Of a stretch of DNA of 64,000 nucleotides, positions 56,301-62,300 are shown in pieces. The translations under genes and the position numbers were made by a program. The notes below the pieces were generated by a model. The model was given only the letters and a program-made list of their open reading frames with translations, was not told the DNA's origin and made no database searches. Positions within the stretch are counted from its first letter, which is position 1; every line of letters begins with the position of its first letter. Origin of the DNA: Omphiscola glabra (taxonomy: Eukaryota > Mollusca > Gastropoda > Lymnaeidae); the NCBI GenBank assembly GCA_964017045.1, contig OZ024794.1:3737501-3801500 (forward strand). The letters are read 5' to 3'.

Positions 56301-59300
56301 CTGATAGACAGTTATCTGAATGAAACATTGGCCTCCAACTGATAGACAGTTATCTGAATGAAACTTTGGCCTCCAACTGATAGACAGTTATCTGAATGAA
56401 ACATTGGCCTCCATCTGATAGACAACGCCATCGCATTAATATCCCACTTATTTGGATAGAATCTCTGAGTAAATGCCTGATATACCCAATTTATAGCATA
56501 TGACTATGACTTTCTGTACTCAAAACGTGTATGAACAATCTAACATCAGCCTCGCCTGCGGCTCTCATCATGATGTATAAACATGATGTACATTGTATGA
56601 TATTACGTTTGCACTAATGATGTGGGTGAGTGTCGGTGTTAACCTGGTTTTTGGACTCTTGTTGACGTGAAAAGTTCTGTTAGTTACCCCCCTTCGATTT
56701 CCAGAGCCTCTTACTCTTTGTGTTCGTAAAGCTTGACTTTGGTGTGGCTATAGAGACGGAATAGCTAAATGGGGTCACGGGTGGACAGTTTTACTGGGGC
56801 TGTTGGGTTAGCCCGTTGGAAACAATTGATCACGGCAAAATATTTGTTTACCGAAAAACGTGTGACGTCAAAGCGCTACCCATTAAATATATTCCGACTA
56901 GTGTCAGTGACATCAACATATGACTAGTCATATAATGTGCAAGGTATCGGTTGTTCCACACTTACTAACTCCATGAACTCCCCTTGTTGGTACCACAACT
57001 CCATGACGCCACTTGTTGGTACCACAACTCCGTGACCCCTTTCAGTTGGTCCCACAACTCCATGACTCCCTTCAGTTGGTCCCACAATTCCATAACCCCC
57101 TTTGTTGGTTCCCAAAACTCCATGATCCCCCTTGTTGGTCCCACAACTCCATGACCCCCCTTTGTTGGTCCCACAACTCCATGACCCCCTTTGTTGGTCC
57201 CACAACTCCATGACCCCCTTTGTTGTTCCATCAACTCCATGACCCAATTTGTTGGTCCCACAACTCCATGCCCCCTTTGTTGTTCCCACACCTCCATGAC
57301 CTCCTTTGTTGTTCCCACAACTCCATGACCCCTTTCAGTTGGTCCCACAACTCCATGACCCCCTTTGTTGTTCCCACAACTCCATGACCCCCTTTGTTGT
57401 TCCCACAATTCCATGACTCCCTTTGTTGTTCCCACAACTCCATGACCCCCTTTGTTGTTCCCACAACTCCATGACCCCCTTTGTTGTTCCCACTACTCCA
57501 TGACCCCTTTCAGTTGGTCCCACAACTCCATGACACCTTTCAGTTGGTCCCACAACTCCATCACCCCCTTTGTTGTTCCCACAACTCCATGACCCCTTTC
57601 ACTTGGTCCCACAACTCCATAACCCCCTTTGTTGTTCCCACAACTCCATCACCCCTTTCAGTTGGTCCCACAACTCCATGACCCCTTTGTTGTTCCCACA
57701 ACTCCATGACCCCCTTTGTTGTTCCCACAACTCCATGACCCCCTTGTTGGTCCCAAAACTCCATTACCTCCCTTGTTAGTCACACAACGTCATGACCCCC
57801 TTTGTTGGTCCCACAACTCCATGACCTCCTTTGTTGGTCCCACAACTCCATGACCCCCCTTGTTGGTCCCACAACTCCATGACCCCATTTGTTGGTCCCA
57901 CAACTCCATGACCCCTTTTGTTTGTCCCAAATTCCATGACCCTCTTTGTTAGTCCCACACCTCCATGACCCCCTTTGTTGGTCCCACAACTCCATGACCC
58001 CCTATGTTGGTCCCAAAACTCCATGACCCCCCTTGTTTGTCCCACAACTACATGACCCTCCTTGTTGGTCCCACAACTCCATGACCCCTTTTGTTTGTCC
58101 CAAAATTCCATGACCCCCTTTGTTGGTCCCACAACTCCATGACTCCCTTCAGTGGTCCATCAACTCCATGACTCCCTTCAGCGGTCCATCAACTCCAAGA
58201 CTCCCTTCAGTGGTCCAGCAACTCCATGACTCACTTCAGTGGTCCATCAACTCCATGACTCCCTTCAGTGATCCATCAACCCCATGACTCCCTTCAGTGG
58301 TCCATCAACTACATGACTCCTTTCAGTGGTCCATCAACTCCATGACTCCTTTCAGTGGTCCATCAACTCCATGACCCCCTTCAGAGGAGTTCATCAACTC
58401 CATGACCCCCTTCAGTGGTCCATCAACTCCATGACCCCCTTCAGTGGTCCATCAACTCCATGACCCCTTCAGTGGTCCATCAACTCCATGACCCCCTTCA
58501 GTGGTCCATCAACTCCATGACCCCCTTCAGTGGTCCATCAACTCCATGACCCCCTTCAGTGGTCCATCAACTCCATGCGTTGGTTGTTACTTTGAAGAGG
58601 TGTGCACCCCGTGAGGGAGAAGCCGCATCAAGGAAACCATTGTTGTGTTGAGGGCTGTCGGAGGTAAACACCGGAACTGTACGTGTTGTGCAACCCGGGG
58701 TGGGGGCGGGCAAGATGTCAAGCGCTGTGAGAAAACCGCTTGCGCTCATTAAGCGATGCCTCCTAGTTATACTAATAGCTTACGTAGGCTGGCAGCAGCT
58801 GGGGGGCGGGGGTGTGGACAATAAAAGAGAAAGTGCGGGAACCAGATATAATTTCCTCGGAGCAGCTTCGTATTCAGTCTGTAGAAGCCGAGCTGACTCA
58901 GTTTAGACAAGATAAACCGAGAGTAGGAGAATATATATTTCTGTAAATGTAGAACATGCCCGCTGCGTGTGCCATACTCAGAGAAACGTTTTGTCTGTGT
59001 CAGCTTACTGGTGGATCATAACGGTGGATGGAAACACAGTTGGTGTATTTCGAGTATATACAATACTAAAACTGTCTTGGATGACAGACCTAAGACTTTA
59101 GTGCTAAAGGATTTTCCTGTCACAGAAAGATGACAATGAATAAAGTAGGTTGTTATTTGATCGATGTTTACAAATTCACTGATAGATAATTTGACCAATT
59201 TTTACAAATTCACCACTAGAGTATTTGACTAATGTCTACAAAGTCACAGATTGATTATTTAATGTTTACAAATTCACTAAGGATTATTTGACAAATGTTT

Positions 59301-62300
59301 ACAAATTCATTAATAGATAATTTGAAAAATGTTTACAAAGTTAACAAATATATTATTTGACAAATGTTAACAAATTCACTAAAAGGTTATTTGACAAATG
59401 TTTACAAATTCACTGATAGATTATTTGACAATTGTTGACAAACTGACTGATTTAATTAATCATGTTGACCAAATCAATCGTATTCAACTTGCTTTCTTTT
59501 GGATAACTCCAAGAATTTTCTTATCTAATCAGTTTAACTTAAATGTCCTTTTTGCTTCATTTAAATTCACTTGTATGTCCATGTTATTGTCCATTGGAAG
59601 GGGGGTGTCCATTAAAGAAATAGTTTCCACATTTAGATTGTCTTAGAATCTAGCTATGGCTGTTATGGTCTTACGATTAGAGTACTACCAGCGCAACGTT
59701 AATGCTTGGCTTGAGACCCTCTGTGCTACTCTAACATTGTCATGACACCCACTGTCCTACTACAATATGGGCTCCAATGTGTTGGCCCTAAGACCCACTG
59801 TGCTATGAAATTAGCTCCACTGCGCTACATTGATATTGGCTTGACACCCTGTGTGTTACTATGATATTGGCTTGACACCCTGTGTGTTACTATGATATTT
59901 TCTTGACACCCTCTGTGTTATTATGATATTGGCTTGACACCCTCTGTGTTATTATGATATTGGCTTGACACCCTGTCTGTTACTATGATATTGGCCTGAC
60001 ACCATGTCTGTTATTATGATATTGGCCTGACACCCTGTGTGTTATTATGACTTGGCTTGACACCCTCTGTGTTATTATGATATTGGCTTGACACCCTGTG
60101 TGTTACTATGATATTGGCCTGACACCCTCTGTGTTACTATGATATTGGCTTGACACCCTGTGTGTTACTATGATATTTTCTTGACTACCCTCTGTGTTAT
60201 TATGATATTGGCTTGACACCCTCTGTGTTATTATGATATTGGCCTGACACCCTGTGTGTTACTATGATATTGTCTTGACACCCTCTGTGTTATTATGATA
60301 TTGGCCTGACACCCTCTGTGTTACTATGATATTGGCCTGACACCCTCTGTGTTACTATGATATTGTCTTGACACCCTCTGTGTTACTATGATATTGGCCT
60401 GACACCCTGTGTGTTACTATGATATTGGCTTGACACCCTCTGTGTTACTATGATATTGGCCTGACACCCTCTGTGTTACTATGATATTGGCTTGACACTC
60501 TGTGTGTTACTATGATATTGGCTTGACACCCTCTGTGTTATTATGATATTGGCTTGACACCCTCTGTGTTATTATGATATTGGCCTGACACCCTGTGTGT
60601 TACTATGATATTGTCTTGACACCCTCTGTGTTATTATGATATTGGCCTGACACCCTCTGTGTTACTATGATATTGGCCTGACACCCTCTGTGTTACTATG
60701 ATATTGTCTTGACACCCTCTGTGTTACTATGATATTGGCCTGACACCCTGTGTGTTACTATGATATTGGCTTGACACCCTCTGTGTTACTATGATATTGG
60801 CCTGACACCCTCTGTGTTACTATGATATTGGCTTGACACTCTGTGTGTTACTATGATATTGGCTTGACACCCTCTGTGTTACTATGATATTGGCTTGACA
60901 CCCTCTGTGTTACTATGATATTGGCTTGACACCTTTACGCCCCTTCACACCATCACCTAAATCTCCTCCACTAGACCTGCCTCTCCCACCTACACCCCCA
61001 CGCTATCTCCTGCCAATACACGTAACCTCACCCATCAACGTTTTGTCTAGTACGACCAATTTCAATTGAGATGAAAAGGGGGAAGTAACTTCTCCCCACG
61101 GCTGCTTACTATTAAACGTTCCTTTGTTTAACTGGGGGTTTTCACTAAATTAAAAAAATGTTCTAATTGTGTTTACATAATTGTTCCATGTATGTTCAGC
61201 TCATACGGTCAATTTTCATCAAATTTCATTTTGAACGCACTATTTTGTGTTACTAAAAAGTGCGTTCAAAAAGACATTTGAACCAAATTTGATCCTGTGA
61301 ACTAAGCATAAAGATTCCACCCGTGAACTAAGCATAAAGATTTTACCTGTGAACTAAGCATAAAGGTTCCACCCGTGAACTAAGCATAAAGATTCCACCC
61401 GTGAACTAAGCATAAAGATTCCATACGTGAACTAAGCATAAAGATTCCACCCGTGAACTAAGCATAAAGATTCATCCCCGTGAACTAAGCATAAAGATTC
61501 CACCCGTGAACTAAGCATAAAGTTTCCACCCGTGAACTAAGCATAAAGTTTCCACCTGTAGACTGTATCAGCGCCAACAAGAAATTATGGAATAAGCTAA
61601 ACTGGGAAAAATGTCTTTTAGACGATCATTTGACGTCATTTTGACGTCACGCGATGTGTCTGCAGAGATGTGTGCGAGTGTAGAGCTATGACCTAGGATG
61701 CCTGTGAGTGTAGAGCTACGACCGAGATGCGTGGGAGTAAAGGAGCGATGACCGGTCTGTGTGTGAGCTTTGGAAGAAATGAGAGTGCAGTTGCACATGA
61801 CCTGTTGTGAGAACGAGTTTACTGTGCATTATTTCCTTGGCCCCTTGCCATAAGATCACGGTGCTCCATAGCAGGCTTATTGCAGGCGTTTGTTCCTCCA
61901 GCTTAAAGAAATTAATGGCATTAAATTCACCTTGATGGATTTACTTTCATCTGCTGGCATCCCCATCCCACCTTTTCCCCGAAAAAAGCCATTTTCAATG
62001 GTGGCCCTGACCCATTACATTTCAGTATTGATCAGCCATCTCCTTATACACCCACCCTCCCCCCCCCCAATTTACTGACGCTCAATTGCATACCCCCCCC
62101 CCCCCCCCCACACTTTTCTTCAGAAAATGATCTCGAATCTTCACTGCAATGGAAGGTTGTAGTGTACTGACCAATATATTTGGAGGAATTTGAAATATAC
62201 TCCCCTATATGTTTTGGAGGGAGGTTGTAGTGTAGCAAACCAAAAGTCTAAGTCAGGTTGTAGTGTAGCAAACCTACGGTCTAAGTCATGTTGTAGTGTA

